DNA of 57,321 bases from a bacterium (GTDB lineage Bacteria; Chloroflexota; Dormibacteria; Aeolococcales; Bog-877). Of the stretch, positions 1-9,115 are shown one piece after another. The stretch is from the NCBI GenBank assembly GCA_021795235.1, contig JAJYPP010000016.1, positions 1 through 57,321 on the forward strand. Direction: 5' to 3'. Made by a program: the position numbers and the translations under genes. Position 1 is the stretch's first letter. The number at the start of each line of letters is the position of its first letter. Under the pieces are notes generated by a model. The model saw nothing but the letters and a program-made list of their open reading frames with translations, was not told the DNA's origin and did not search any database.

Positions 1-123
1 CCTTCCCGCCTCGGACCAGCTGCCAGCCGGAGCCCGAGTTAGGTCATACGCCCCCGCGGTCTCAAAACGCTGTCATTACAAGGGCAAACTGCTGCTCCGT
101 CCCTCCAATCTCGGAAAGTCAGG

Positions 124-390
124 CTAGGCCAGCACCGGGTGGCACGTCAGGGCCAACCACTCCTTGGGATCGAGGTTGGAGGTCAGCCCCGTGCTGCGCC
201 GGTCTCGCTCGGCCCCGATCTTGTGGATGTCGTGAAGACCGATGGCGGCCATGGCCGAGAGCCAGAGGTCGGCAGCCAGGAGTAGGTCGACTCGTACCAA
301 GCGGCGCAAGTGCTGGTCGCAGCTGGCATCGAGGCGGCCCCAGTGAGGCACTGTCGGAGCTGGTCGGCACGAGTGCGGAGATTGCCGCCG
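124..390 (-). pseudogene. IstB-like (IS21 helper ATPase) C-terminal remnant
   Basis: Minus-strand reading gives 'LRRLVRVDLLLAADLWLSAM', then 'AERDRRSTGLTSNLDPKEWL' and 'HPVLA'. This matches the C-terminal part of IstB, the AAA+ helper of IS21 transposases (family pattern: RRLVRVDLL.LDD, then ERHRRASTIVTSN..P.EWLA....DP.LA). The Walker B acidic pair is degraded (AAD in place of a DD pair). A short upstream piece, 'TRADQLRQ', is in another frame, so at least one frameshift is present. The reading stops at about position 124, before the usual IstB C-terminus. No Walker A region was found. I infer a dead IS21 fragment at the left edge. Confidence 0.6.
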
Positions 391-861
391 GGGCGGTCCC
401 GGCGGTGAGGGCGAGCTCCCCGAGTCCCGGCACGGCAGCAGCTGCCGGCTGGCGAGCTGGAGCTGCTCCGGCGGCACCCGATGAGGCCAAGACCCGTAAG
501 GGAACCCCGAGAAGGGGTGCCGCAGGAGTGCGCTCATAGTTCACTCGGCGGCAACGGCGTGGATCAGTCTGCTGTCCTGCGGATGCTTGGTCAGCAGGAG
601 GGCACGACGGATGTCCATATAGGGAGCTGATACGGCCCCGGTCGGCGCGTGAGGAGCGGTCTGCCGGGGGCGGTAAATGGGGAGGCGCCCAGGCGTCGAC
701 GCGGCCATTCCCGGTGCTACAATCCGGGCCACCTCGGAGTCTGGCACGGGTGCTGGGCGTGGCGCCATCCATGGTGCCGGGACCGGCTCCGCGCCGGTCG
801 CTGCGGGCCCGGAGCGTGTGCTATCTGGATGACGAGCGTTGGGAAAGAAGGGGGGACTCGA
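391..861. other. No gene recognised upstream of the transporter operon
   Basis: This stretch lies between the istB remnant and the BMP lipoprotein start. Long open frames exist on both strands, but their composition (Arg/Pro/Gly rich, no recognisable motif) looks like high-GC chance reading. The transporter promoter and any regulatory leader should be here, but I cannot point to a convincing -35/-10 pair or riboswitch. The last 20 bases hold the ribosome-binding site of the next gene. Confidence 0.4.
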
Positions 862-1998
862 GTGAGGCAACCATTCATGGCGCGGCGGGAGGGTCAGGGA
901 GTTCGCTGGCGCGGGGTCGTGCGGCCCTTGGTGCTGGCGACGGGGGCGAGCTTGTTGCTCGCCGCCTGTGGAGGCACCAGCACGGCTGGCGGTGGTGCCT
1001 CTCCATCTACGGGCACCAGCACCAAGGCCTTTCTGGGTTGCCTGGTGACGGACACCGGCGGGATCGACGACCGTTCCTTCAACGCCTCCGCATGGCAGGG
1101 GATGCAGGAGGCGGCCGCGGCCAATCCCCACATCAAGGTCAAGTACCTGCAGTCCACCTCGTCCAGCGACTACGTGCCCAACATCCGCGCCTTTGAGACT
1201 CAGCATTGCGGGATCATCGTCACCGTCGGGTTCCTGATGGCGACAGCCACCCAGAATGCGGCCAAGGCGGATCCGCATCAGAAGTTCGCGATCGTGGACT
1301 ACACCTACACGCCTGCGCTGCCGAATGTGCTGGGCCTGTTCTACGCCACCAATCAAGACGCCTTCTTGGGCGGCTACCTGGCGGCCGCGATGTCCCCATC
1401 TCATGTGGTGGGCACCTTCGGCGGCATTGACATTCCCCCGGTCACGATCTACATGAACGGATTCGTGGCGGGGGTCAGCTACTACAACGTCAAGAACCAC
1501 GCCCACGTCAAGGCGCTGGGCTGGAACCCGGCCACCAACACGGGGACCTTCACGGGCAGTTTCACGGACCAGAATGCGGGCCGCCTCGACGCCACCACCC
1601 TCATGAACGCAGGCGCGGACGTCATCTTCCCGGTGGCGGGGTCGGTCGGGCTGGGAGCGGCGGCGGCGGTGCAGGCGGCGGGGGCACCTCACACCATGGA
1701 GTGGGTTGACACCGACGGCTGCATCTCCGCTCCCCAGTACTGCGGGATCTTCATCACCAGCGTCACCAAGGGCATCGCCGCCTCGGTGAAGGCGGCGGTC
1801 TTGTCGGCGGCTGGGGGAACCTTCAAGGGCGGGAACTACACGGGGAACCTGGCCAATGGCGGGGTGGCTCTCTCACCGTTCCATGACTTTGCGGGGAAGA
1901 TTCCCGCCAGCGTGGTGGCAGCCTTGAAGACCATTAAGCAGGGCATCATCAACGGCACCATCTCGGTCAACCCGGCCAGCTACCCACCCGTGGGCTGA
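862..1998 (+). CDS. BMP-family nucleoside-binding lipoprotein of an ABC transporter
   Basis: Substrate-binding component of a BMP/PnrA-type ABC importer, a family that binds nucleosides, anchored outside the membrane. I choose the GTG at 862 because an AAGAAGGGGGG ribosome-binding site ends 6 nt before it; an ATG at 877 is the alternative. The N-terminus is a lipoprotein signal: arginines, a hydrophobic stretch and a lipobox 'LLAAC', then a Thr/Ser/Gly-rich linker. The mature part begins with the BMP signature 'TDTGGIDDRSFNASAW'. Length is 378 aa, normal for the family. It is followed by the ATPase and two permeases in the same direction, so the importer is complete. The exact ligand cannot be read from sequence; purine nucleosides are the usual substrates. 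Confidence 0.9.
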   Translation: MRQPFMARREGQGVRWRGVVRPLVLATGASLLLAACGGTSTAGGGASPSTGTSTKAFLGCLVTDTGGIDDRSFNASAWQGMQEAAAANPHIKVKYLQSTSSSDYVPNIRAFETQHCGIIVTVGFLMATATQNAAKADPHQKFAIVDYTYTPALPNVLGLFYATNQDAFLGGYLAAAMSPSHVVGTFGGIDIPPVTIYMNGFVAGVSYYNVKNHAHVKALGWNPATNTGTFTGSFTDQNAGRLDATTLMNAGADVIFPVAGSVGLGAAAAVQAAGAPHTMEWVDTDGCISAPQYCGIFITSVTKGIAASVKAAVLSAAGGTFKGGNYTGNLANGGVALSPFHDFAGKIPASVVAALKTIKQGIINGTISVNPASYPPVG

Positions 1999-2121
1999 GC
2001 CGGTCGGTGGTGCGGAAGCCGGTCCGCCCGACGGCGCGGGCGGCCGGCTTCCTGGTCCGGGGTGGCCGGGCCGGTCTCGCGGCGGGCGGGACATGCTGAG
2101 CCAGGCAGAGCAGGGATTGAA

Positions 2122-3657
2122 ATGAGAGTCGAGCTTCGGCATATCACCAAGCGCTTCGGGCAGATGCTGGCGACCGACGGGGTTGATCTCACGGTCCAGG
2201 AGGGGGAGATCCACGCGCTCCTGGGCGAGAACGGCGCCGGGAAGACGACCCTGATGAACGTGCTGTACGGTCTCTACCGGGCAGACGGTGGGGAGATCTT
2301 GATCGATGGGCAGCCGGTCCACCTGACCAGCCCGCGAGATGCCCTCGGGGTCCACATTGGCATGGTCCACCAACACTTCATGCTGGTTCCGGTTTTCACA
2401 GTGGCGGAGAACGTCATCCTGGGAGCCGAGCCGGTCCGGCGGTTCGGTGGCTTCCTGGACCGGCAGCGGGCACGCGAGGAGATTCGCAAGCAATCGGACG
2501 CCTTCGGGCTGGCTGTGGACCCCGACGCGGTCGTGGAGACGCTGCCGGTGGGGGTGCAGCAGCGGGTTGAGATCGTCAAGGCCCTGGTCCGGGACGTGCA
2601 TCTGCTAATCCTCGACGAGCCCACGGCGGCGCTCACTCCCCAGGAGACTGAGGATCTGTTCCGAGTTATGCGCTCTCTGCGGGCGGCCGGTCGCTCCGTC
2701 CTCTTCATCACCCACAAGCTCAGTGAGGTGTTGGCAGTGGCTGACCGGATCACGGTGATGCGCGCCGGCCGGGTGGTCGGCCGGGCGGTGCCTGAGGAGA
2801 CCAGCGAGACGGAGCTGGCGTCCATGATGGTCGGCCGCGCGGTGGACTTCCGGGTGCCGAAGGCCCCCGCCCGGCCGGGCGACGTCGTCCTCAAGGCGGA
2901 CGGGTTGGCGGTGACGGACGAGCGGGGCCGACCGGCCGTCCGGGACCTGTCGCTGGAGGTTCGGGCTAGGGAGATCGTGGCGGTGGCCGGGGTCCAGGGC
3001 AATGGGCAGTCCGAGCTGGTCCGCGCCCTCTTCGGGCTGCTGCCGCTGCGAGCTGGACGGATCACCATTGCCGGCAAGGACCTGACCGGGGCGACCCCTC
3101 ATCAGATGGCGGCTGCGGGGGTGGGGTACATCCCTGAGGACCGCCAGCGCGAGGGGCTGGTGCTGTCCTTCTCGGTCGCCGAGAACCTGGTGCTGGATCT
3201 CTGCGACCGGCCGCCGTTTGCCAGGGGCCCGATCTTCAACCCCCGAGCGGTACGCGAGAACGCCCAACTGCGCCTGACGGAGTTCGACATTCGCACCGCC
3301 TCCACCGAGCTGCCCGCCTCCACCCTGTCGGGCGGTAATCAGCAGAAGGTGGTCCTGGCCAGGGAGTTCTCGCGCCCCTTGAAGCTGCTCATCGCGGCCC
3401 AGCCGACCCGTGGTCTGGACGTGGGGTCGACCGAGACCGTGCACCGGCGGCTGGTGCAGGCGCGCGATGCTGGGACCGCCGTGCTGCTGGTGTCCACCGA
3501 GCTCGATGAGGTGCTGGCCCTGGCTGACCGGATCGTGGTCATGTACCGAGGTGCCATCAGCGGGGTTGCCGATGCGTCGACGTCGCGGGAGAAGGTCGGA
3601 CTGTTGATGGCAGGAATCGGAGGGACGGATCCGGCGGGCTTGGAGCGGGCCGGATGA
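2122..3657 (+). CDS. Nucleoside ABC transporter, duplicated ATP-binding protein
   Basis: Energy-coupling subunit of the BMP importer, with two fused nucleotide-binding domains as in RbsA/NupO-type proteins (511 aa from ATG 2122). Domain 1 has Walker A 'GENGAGKTT', a signature of the LPVGVQQRVEI type and Walker B 'LLILDEPTAAL'. Domain 2 has the degenerate P-loop 'GVQGNGQSEL', a canonical signature 'LSGGNQQKVVLARE' and a degenerate Walker B region 'AAQPTRGLDVGS'. This asymmetry is normal for the family, with one catalytic and one weak site. An in-frame upstream start at 2062 would add an unconserved Arg/Gly-rich extension, so 2122 is preferred. The stop overlaps the next start (ATGA, 3654-3657), implying translational coupling with the permease. 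Confidence 0.93.
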   Translation: MRVELRHITKRFGQMLATDGVDLTVQEGEIHALLGENGAGKTTLMNVLYGLYRADGGEILIDGQPVHLTSPRDALGVHIGMVHQHFMLVPVFTVAENVILGAEPVRRFGGFLDRQRAREEIRKQSDAFGLAVDPDAVVETLPVGVQQRVEIVKALVRDVHLLILDEPTAALTPQETEDLFRVMRSLRAAGRSVLFITHKLSEVLAVADRITVMRAGRVVGRAVPEETSETELASMMVGRAVDFRVPKAPARPGDVVLKADGLAVTDERGRPAVRDLSLEVRAREIVAVAGVQGNGQSELVRALFGLLPLRAGRITIAGKDLTGATPHQMAAAGVGYIPEDRQREGLVLSFSVAENLVLDLCDRPPFARGPIFNPRAVRENAQLRLTEFDIRTASTELPASTLSGGNQQKVVLAREFSRPLKLLIAAQPTRGLDVGSTETVHRRLVQARDAGTAVLLVSTELDEVLALADRIVVMYRGAISGVADASTSREKVGLLMAGIGGTDPAGLERAG

Positions 3658-4982
3658 CACCTTCCGAGGTGCTCCCGGAAGGCGAGTCCGGCCCGCTCCA
3701 AGCGGGCACGGCACTGGCCGAGGCGCCGCCACCGGGGCCGGGCAACACGGTGGGAGAACCCTCACGAGGGAGCGGGCTGACCCGGCTGCTGACCAGATAC
3801 AACACGACGGTCGTGACGGCCCTGGCGATCTTCTCTGCCTTCGTTGTGGGCGCGGTGGTCATGATCGCCACCAGCCCCCAGGCGTTGGCGGCCTGGGCCA
3901 GCTTCCCGTCCAACCCCGGGGGCGCCGTCATCACCTCGTGGACCCTGGTGGCGACCGCGTACGCGGCGCTGCTCGGGGGTTCCCTGGGAAACCCGGGGGC
4001 CTACCTGCATGCCTTCACGACCAGAACCCCAGCGGCCTTCGACACCGCCTTCAACCCCTTGTCGGAGACGCTGGTGGCGGCGGCGCCACTCTTGCTGGCC
4101 GGGCTCTCGGTGTCGCTGGCCTTCAAGGCCGGGCTGTTCAACATTGGCGGTCCCAGCCAGGTCATTGCGGGCGCGATCACGGCTGGCTGGGTCGGCATGA
4201 CCATGCCCGGGCTGCCCCTGGTGGTGCACATGCCGCTGGCGGTGCTGGCGGGTTTGGCGGGGGGGGCGGTGGCGGGATGGATCCCCGGCATCCTGCGGGC
4301 CCGCACCGGTGCCAATGAGGTGATCGTCACCATCATGCTCAACTACGTCGCCCTCAACCTGCTCGTCTATCTCCTCAGCCTGCCGGTATTCCTCCCCTCC
4401 GGGCACGCCAATGCCATCTCCCGGCCCACCCTGCCCTCGGCGCAGATGCCGCTCTTGGCCGGAGCGGGATTGCGGGTGAACGCCGGCATAGTCCTGGCTG
4501 CGCTGGTGACGGTGGCCGTCGCTTTGCTGCTGCGACGCACCACCCTGGGGTTCCACATCCGGATGTTGGGCGCGAGCCCGGGCGCCGCCCGAGCCGCCGG
4601 TGTCAGCAGTCCCCGCACCATCACCGTGGTCTTCGTCCTGGCAGGTGGCATGTGCGGTCTGGCCGGGGCGGTCGAGATCCTTGGTGTCTCCAACCAGCTG
4701 GTGCCGAACTACGGTCTCACGATCGGCTTCACGGCGATCATCGTGGCCCTGCTGGGACGCGCCCGCCCGGGAGGGGTCGCTCTGGCGGCGCTGCTCTTCG
4801 GGGCTTTCCAGGCGGGCGGGCTGCAGATGCAGGCGTCGACCAGCGTCCCCATTGAGCTGGTGCAGGTGATCGAGGCGGTGATCGTCTTCTTCATCGCCGC
4901 CCCGGCTCTGATCCGGGCGATCTACCGGATCCGCACCACCGGTGGCGGCCTTCGCCTGATCTCGCAGGGGTGGGGCGGATGA
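3654..4982 (+). CDS. Nucleoside ABC transporter permease 1
   Basis: Integral membrane subunit of the BMP importer (BPD_transp_2 family, NupP/YufP-like), 442 aa. A hydrophilic Pro/Gly-rich N-terminal tail of about 45 residues precedes the first membrane span near 'TTVVTALAIFSAFVVGAVVM'. Many further hydrophobic helices follow, together with the family stretch 'FKAGLFNIGGPSQVIAGA'. The start overlaps the ATPase stop and its own stop overlaps the second permease (ATGA at 4979-4982), so the four genes form one operon. It should pair with permease 2 as a heterodimer. Nothing looks broken. Confidence 0.92.
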   Translation: MTPSEVLPEGESGPLQAGTALAEAPPPGPGNTVGEPSRGSGLTRLLTRYNTTVVTALAIFSAFVVGAVVMIATSPQALAAWASFPSNPGGAVITSWTLVATAYAALLGGSLGNPGAYLHAFTTRTPAAFDTAFNPLSETLVAAAPLLLAGLSVSLAFKAGLFNIGGPSQVIAGAITAGWVGMTMPGLPLVVHMPLAVLAGLAGGAVAGWIPGILRARTGANEVIVTIMLNYVALNLLVYLLSLPVFLPSGHANAISRPTLPSAQMPLLAGAGLRVNAGIVLAALVTVAVALLLRRTTLGFHIRMLGASPGAARAAGVSSPRTITVVFVLAGGMCGLAGAVEILGVSNQLVPNYGLTIGFTAIIVALLGRARPGGVALAALLFGAFQAGGLQMQASTSVPIELVQVIEAVIVFFIAAPALIRAIYRIRTTGGGLRLISQGWGG

Positions 4983-6253
4983 CCCAGGCGAGATGGCGGG
5001 CCTGGGGCCCGGCGGTGATGGCGGGCGCCAACCGCAGGCGGGCCTGGCTGGGTGTCGCGTTGCTGGGCCTGGCCGTCGGTGCGGCCTGGGTGTTGACACT
5101 TCCGGTCGGCCCTGGGGTGGTGGCACGACTGAACATGAACGCTGCCCCCGCCGCGGCGCTACCCATGGTGGTGCTGCCGGTGAGAGTTACGACCGCCGTG
5201 CTCGAGGGAGTGTGCGCCGGGGTGGGCGCCTGGCTCCTGCTCCGGCCCCACGGGAGAGCCTCCTATATTCTGTTCTCCTTGGGACTGGCCGCCCTTGGCA
5301 TGGCGGTGATGATCTGGGCGGCTCGCGGCGGGGAGATGAGCTTCGAGGGGATGCTGGTCAACACCCTCATCGACTCGGTCCCGCTGATCTTCGGAGCCCT
5401 CTCGGGGTTGATGTGCGAGCGCTCGGGAGTGATCAACATCGCCATCGAGGGGCAGCTCTTGGCGGGGGCCTTCCTGGGGGCCATGGTAGGGTCGCTGACC
5501 GGTGACCTGTGGCTGGGGATGCTGGCGGGGGCAGGGGCGGGAGCGCTCTTGGGGGCGCTGCTGGCATTCCTGTGTCTGCGCTACCAGGCTGACCAGATCA
5601 TTGTCGGCTTCGTGCTCATCACCTTCGCCACCGGGCTCACCAGCTTCCTGGACCTGCAGGTCCTCACCCCCAACCAGGCGGTGCTCAACAGCCCACAGGT
5701 GTTCGGCAACTTCCCCATCCCGTTGCTGGACCGTATCCCTTTGGTGGGCCCAATCCTCTTCGACCAGAACGTGTTCCTCTATATGGCGGTGGGGCTTGTG
5801 GTGGTGATCCACGTGGCCCTCTTCCACACTCGCTGGGGGCTGCGCGTGCGCGCTGTCGGGGAACATCCTGGCGCCGCTGACACGATGGGGATCTCAGTCC
5901 TCTTCACTCGCTACCGCAATGTCATCTTGGGCGGGGCCATCGGCGGCATCGGTGGCGCCGCGCTCTCCATCGGCTCCACCGGTCAGTTCACCTCCGACAT
6001 GTCCTCCGGGCTGGGGTTCATCGCCCTGGCAGCGATGATCTTCGGTCGCTGGAAGCCGCTGTGGGCGGCGGCAGCGGCGATCCTGTTCGGCTTCGCCGAC
6101 TCCCTGCAGAGTACCTTTGCGGTCCTGAACGTCCCCATTCCCTCACCATTCCTGCTCATGATCCCCTACGTGGTCACGATCCTGGCCGTGGCCGGCCTGG
6201 TGGGGCGGGTGCGCCCCCCCGGGGCCGACGGGATCCCCTACCAGCGGGAGTAG
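4979..6253 (+). CDS. Nucleoside ABC transporter permease 2
   Basis: Second integral membrane subunit (NupQ/YufQ-like, BPD_transp_2), 424 aa from ATG 4979, which overlaps the previous stop. A GTG at 4970 is also in frame, but the ATGA overlap matches the rest of the operon. An extra N-terminal hydrophobic pair ('LGVALLGLAVGAAWVLTL' and a second span near residue 80) precedes the conserved core, which contains 'ERSGVINIAIEGQLLAGAF', the counterpart of the NIGG region in permease 1. It is the last gene of the importer operon, followed by about 290 bp without an obvious gene or strong terminator before the convergent zinc-ribbon gene. Confidence 0.92.
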   Translation: MTQARWRAWGPAVMAGANRRRAWLGVALLGLAVGAAWVLTLPVGPGVVARLNMNAAPAAALPMVVLPVRVTTAVLEGVCAGVGAWLLLRPHGRASYILFSLGLAALGMAVMIWAARGGEMSFEGMLVNTLIDSVPLIFGALSGLMCERSGVINIAIEGQLLAGAFLGAMVGSLTGDLWLGMLAGAGAGALLGALLAFLCLRYQADQIIVGFVLITFATGLTSFLDLQVLTPNQAVLNSPQVFGNFPIPLLDRIPLVGPILFDQNVFLYMAVGLVVVIHVALFHTRWGLRVRAVGEHPGAADTMGISVLFTRYRNVILGGAIGGIGGAALSIGSTGQFTSDMSSGLGFIALAAMIFGRWKPLWAAAAAILFGFADSLQSTFAVLNVPIPSPFLLMIPYVVTILAVAGLVGRVRPPGADGIPYQRE

Positions 6254-6542
6254 CGGCCCGCCTCTGGCTGCGTTGGTTCACCACTGACAGAGCAGGTAGC
6301 CCCGGTCTTGCGTCAGCGCCTCTCCTTAGGTCGGTTGGTCCGGGACTCCGATGGGGCCGGCCCCGACGGCCGCGTCGTGAAGGTGAAAACTGGAACCGCC
6401 TCCGGACCCATTGCCAGGGTTCACGGCGCCCTCAGCCCCTGGGTCTACGCCGGGACCGGAAGCCCGCCGGATGGGGCAGCGAATGATACCTCGGGGCCGC
6501 GCCCACCACTGAATCGGGCCGACGAAACCATCGGCTCCCTGC

Positions 6543-6932
6543 TCAGTCCTCGTCTTCCGCCTCTGCCTCGACCTCGCTGAAGGTGCCGAGCAGGTGCTCG
6601 GATCCCTCCTCGAACGAGAAGATGGAGCCGCAGCCCGGGCATTCGAGCTGGGAGGACGGGTCGAGATCATCGGGTGGGAGGAGCCGGGTCTGGCACGCTG
6701 GGCAGAGCACCGTGGCCGGTGTCGCCACTCCGCCGTCGCGGGCGCGGGCGGTGGCGGCCGCGGCCAGATCGATGGCGACCGATCCGCAAACCTCGCACCG
6801 AAATGATGCCAGCCGCTGTTCGTGGCTCAGGTAGATGCCCCTGGAGTCCACGTAGACTGCTCCGCCGATCAATTCGAAGCGCCCCGGCTGACAGCCGTTG
6901 GGGCAGACCAGGTGGCGCTTGCCCGCGGTCAC
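6543..6932 (-). CDS. Small zinc-ribbon protein of unknown role
   Basis: A 129-aa protein with four cysteine clusters: 'CPNGC' near the N-terminus, 'CEVCGS', 'CPACQTRL' and 'CPGCGSIF'. They probably form two zinc ribbons. The C-terminus is very acidic ('SEVEAEAEDED'). I choose the GTG at 6932, 10 nt after a GAGGGG motif that lies within the end of the upstream dihydrouridine synthase gene; a GTG at 6950 is possible. The 7-nt gap to the dus stop implies one transcript. No specific function can be assigned. Zinc ribbons of this kind often bind nucleic acid or act as small adaptors. Confidence 0.75.
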   Translation of the reverse strand: MTAGKRHLVCPNGCQPGRFELIGGAVYVDSRGIYLSHEQRLASFRCEVCGSVAIDLAAAATARARDGGVATPATVLCPACQTRLLPPDDLDPSSQLECPGCGSIFSFEEGSEHLLGTFSEVEAEAEDED

Positions 6933-6939
6933 GAGCGCA

Positions 6940-8001
6940 TCACCCCTCACCGCTGCTGAACGAGGGGCGTTGCCATCCCTGGGGGCCCTCGCCAGCTGCG
7001 ACGATCTCGGAGTAGAGCTCGTCGAGGTCCGACTGGGTGTTGAGGTCTGCGACCCTGGCCCGCAACCTGGCGGCACCACTGCAACCCTTGATTGCCCACA
7101 CCACGTACTTGCGGGCCAACCGAACACCACGCTGCTCGCCATGATGAGCCACCACGGAGTTCCAATGGACCCTGGCCAACTGGACTCGCTCCTCAAATGT
7201 GGGATCGGGGCCGGGGTCTCCGAATTTGAGCTGGTGGACCGTCTGTGCCAGGAGGTGCCAGTCACCCATCATGCCGCGCGCGATCACGACTCCGTCAACC
7301 ACGCCCTGGCGGATCCGCCCCTCCACCTGTTGGGGATCGCGGACATCTCCGGAGCCGAGCACGGGGATCCCCCGTACCGCCTCCTTGACGCGGGCGATCT
7401 GGTCCCAGTCGGCAAAGCCGGTATAGCGCTGGGCTCTGGTGCGGCCGTGGATCGTGACCGCAGCCACCCCGACGCCCTCAAGGGCCGAGCACAGCTGCGG
7501 CGCGTTGATGCTGATGTGGTCCCAGCCCAACCTCATCTTCGCCGTGACCGGGACCGGGACCGCGCTCACCATTGCCTCCAGGACCCTGACGGTGGCCCCG
7601 ATCTCGCGGGCGAGCGCCGCTCCCGAGCCCAGCCGGACGACCTTGGGCACCGGGCAGCCCAGGTTGACGTCGACGATGTCGGCCCCGCGCTCGACGCAGA
7701 TCTGGGCGGCGTCCGCCATCATCTGCGGGTCGCACCCGACCAGCTGCACGGCCACCGGATGCTCGCCCGCTCCCAGGTCGATCACTCGATCCACCATCTC
7801 CGCTGGCGCCCGGACCACGGCCGCGGCGGCGGTCATCTCGGTGCAGGTGAGGCCGGCACCGAGTGCCCGAGCCAGATCCCGGAAGGGTCGGTCGGTGATC
7901 CCCGCCATGGGCGCGATGAAGATGGGATTGTCCAGTTCGAGCTGGCCGATCCGAAGCCCCCCGGCTGACGTTACGGGAGGCGCCTGGGTGGTTACCGGCA
8001 A
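6940..8001 (-). CDS. dusB: tRNA-dihydrouridine synthase, DusB type
   Basis: FMN enzyme that reduces uridines in tRNA to dihydrouridine; 353 aa, normal for the family. The TIM-barrel core begins 'NPIFIAPMAGITDRPFR'. The catalytic-cysteine motif is 'DVNLGCPVPKVVRLGSGAAL', and the flavin/RNA-contacting motif 'TIHGRTRAQRYTGFADW' and glycine-rich 'VLGSGDVRD' follow. The start is TTG at 8001, with a GAGAGG ribosome-binding site 11 nt upstream. It is divergent from coaX, and the 174 bp between them should hold both promoters. In many genomes dusB lies near coaX or lysS, as here, which supports a core-chromosome setting. Confidence 0.93.
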   Translation of the reverse strand: MPVTTQAPPVTSAGGLRIGQLELDNPIFIAPMAGITDRPFRDLARALGAGLTCTEMTAAAAVVRAPAEMVDRVIDLGAGEHPVAVQLVGCDPQMMADAAQICVERGADIVDVNLGCPVPKVVRLGSGAALAREIGATVRVLEAMVSAVPVPVTAKMRLGWDHISINAPQLCSALEGVGVAAVTIHGRTRAQRYTGFADWDQIARVKEAVRGIPVLGSGDVRDPQQVEGRIRQGVVDGVVIARGMMGDWHLLAQTVHQLKFGDPGPDPTFEERVQLARVHWNSVVAHHGEQRGVRLARKYVVWAIKGCSGAARLRARVADLNTQSDLDELYSEIVAAGEGPQGWQRPSFSSGEG

Positions 8002-8162
8002 GTGATCGTTTACCTCTCGGCTGGTGACGGCGGCGGGACGGTGCGCGACATTCCTGTGCCTTCAGTATCAGGCATGCCCAAGCAAGGGGGTCCCAGCCGG
8101 CGGCTCGAGCCCGCGCGCGGATATAGTCGCCAGGCAAGGAGGCCGTGAGCGCCCAAACCTGC

Positions 8163-8168
8163 GGAGGA
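8163..8168 (+). promoter_or_regulatory. Ribosome-binding site that fixes the coaX CTG start
   Basis: GGAGGA lies 7 nt before the CTG codon at 8176, an ideal spacing. The coaX frame has an in-frame TGA at 8146-8148, and no ATG, GTG or TTG occurs between that stop and position 8239, well inside the conserved protein. The site therefore supports initiation at CTG. Confidence 0.8.
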
Positions 8169-8175
8169 ATCCACA

Positions 8176-8943
8176 CTGCTGCTCGCCATCGACGTCGGGA
8201 ACTCGAACCTCACGATCGGGGTCTTCGAAGAGGAACGGTTGGTCGCCCACGGGCGCTTCGCGACTCGCCGCGAGGCCACGCCCGATGAGCTGGGGGGCCA
8301 GATCTTCACCTTTCTGCAACAACGCGGTTTGCCGGTACGGGTGCAGGCGGTCGCGATCAGCTGTGTGGTGCCCACACTCAACCAGCCGTTGCTCGAGATG
8401 GCGGAAACCTATCTCAGCGTGGACGCGCTATTGGTCGGGCCCGGGACCAAGACCGGAATGGAGATCCACTACGACCCGCCCCGGGACGTGGGAGCGGACC
8501 GAATCGTGACCGCGGTCGGGGTGCACCACCGCTACGGAGGGCCAGCGATCATGGTGAGCTTCGGTACGGCGACGGTCTTCGACGCCATCGACGAGCGCGG
8601 GAACTACCTGGGCGGCGCCATCACTCCCGGGCTCCAGCTCTCGGTGGATGCGCTGTTCTCCAGGGCTTCCCGGCTGCCGAGGGTCGACCTGGCCGCCCCC
8701 GGGCGAGTGCTGGGGCGCACCACGGTCACCTCGATGCAGGCCGGGATCATGTACGGCGCGGCGGCTCAGGCGGAGGGGATGGTGGAGAGGATGCGCCAGG
8801 AACTTGCCCGGCCGGCCAAGGTAGTGGCCACGGGGGGGCTGTCTCCTTTGATCGCGCCCCTGGTCAGAGGCGTCGATGTGGTCGACCCACTGGTGGTCCT
8901 GGAGGGGCTGCGGGTCTTGGAGGGAATGAATCGGCGCCCCTGA
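8176..8943 (+). CDS. coaX: Type III pantothenate kinase with apparent CTG start
   Basis: First step of coenzyme A synthesis: phosphorylates pantothenate using ATP. From the CTG at 8176 it is 255 aa, the usual CoaX length. The N-terminus reads 'LLLAIDVGNSNLTIGVF' (first residue presumably formyl-Met), which holds the essential phosphate-binding DVGN motif of this acetate/sugar-kinase fold. Further family motifs are 'GADRIVTAVG', 'SFGTATVFDAI', 'GGAITPGL' and 'TGGLSPLI'. The first conventional start in frame is TTG 8239, which would delete the DVGN motif, so a functional protein needs the CTG. The product should be soluble and should need a monovalent cation, as in the family. A sequencing error removing a normal start cannot be excluded. 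Confidence 0.92.
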   Translation: MLLAIDVGNSNLTIGVFEEERLVAHGRFATRREATPDELGGQIFTFLQQRGLPVRVQAVAISCVVPTLNQPLLEMAETYLSVDALLVGPGTKTGMEIHYDPPRDVGADRIVTAVGVHHRYGGPAIMVSFGTATVFDAIDERGNYLGGAITPGLQLSVDALFSRASRLPRVDLAAPGRVLGRTTVTSMQAGIMYGAAAQAEGMVERMRQELARPAKVVATGGLSPLIAPLVRGVDVVDPLVVLEGLRVLEGMNRRP

Positions 8944-8956
8944 ACTGGCGGGGGCC

Positions 8957-8988
8957 AAAAAAAAGGGCGCCCCCCGAAAGGGACGCCC
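8957..8988 (-). terminator. Possible intrinsic terminator after coaX (minus-strand orientation)
   Basis: A stem GGGCG...CGCCC with an inner CCC-GAAA-GGG hairpin (8965-8988) is bordered on its left by eight A residues (8957-8964). Read on the minus strand, this is a GC hairpin followed by a T tract. No minus-strand gene lies just to the right, so the role is unclear. It may simply insulate coaX from greA. Confidence 0.3.
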
Positions 8989-9115
8989 CGAGAGGGGGGG
9001 GCTTGGTTGGGGCCGGGACTCGGATCTCACGGCCGAGGCTAGCGTAGCACCCCTGAGTGAAGGCCGCAAATTCCGAAGTGCTGAAGGTCTCGCTACGGCT
9101 GTGTCGAAGCGCAGC

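Noticed and set aside
541-1692. 383-codon minus-strand open frame opposite the BMP lipoprotein
   Set aside because: Arg/Gly/His-rich with no motif; it is antisense to a clear lipoprotein gene.
3762-5126. 454-codon minus-strand open frame opposite the two permeases
   Set aside because: Low-complexity Arg/Gln/Gly translation antisense to conserved permease sequence.
6254-6542. Terminator or small RNA in the gap between permease 2 and the zinc-ribbon gene
   Set aside because: No hairpin followed by a T tract, and no conserved RNA structure could be recognised.
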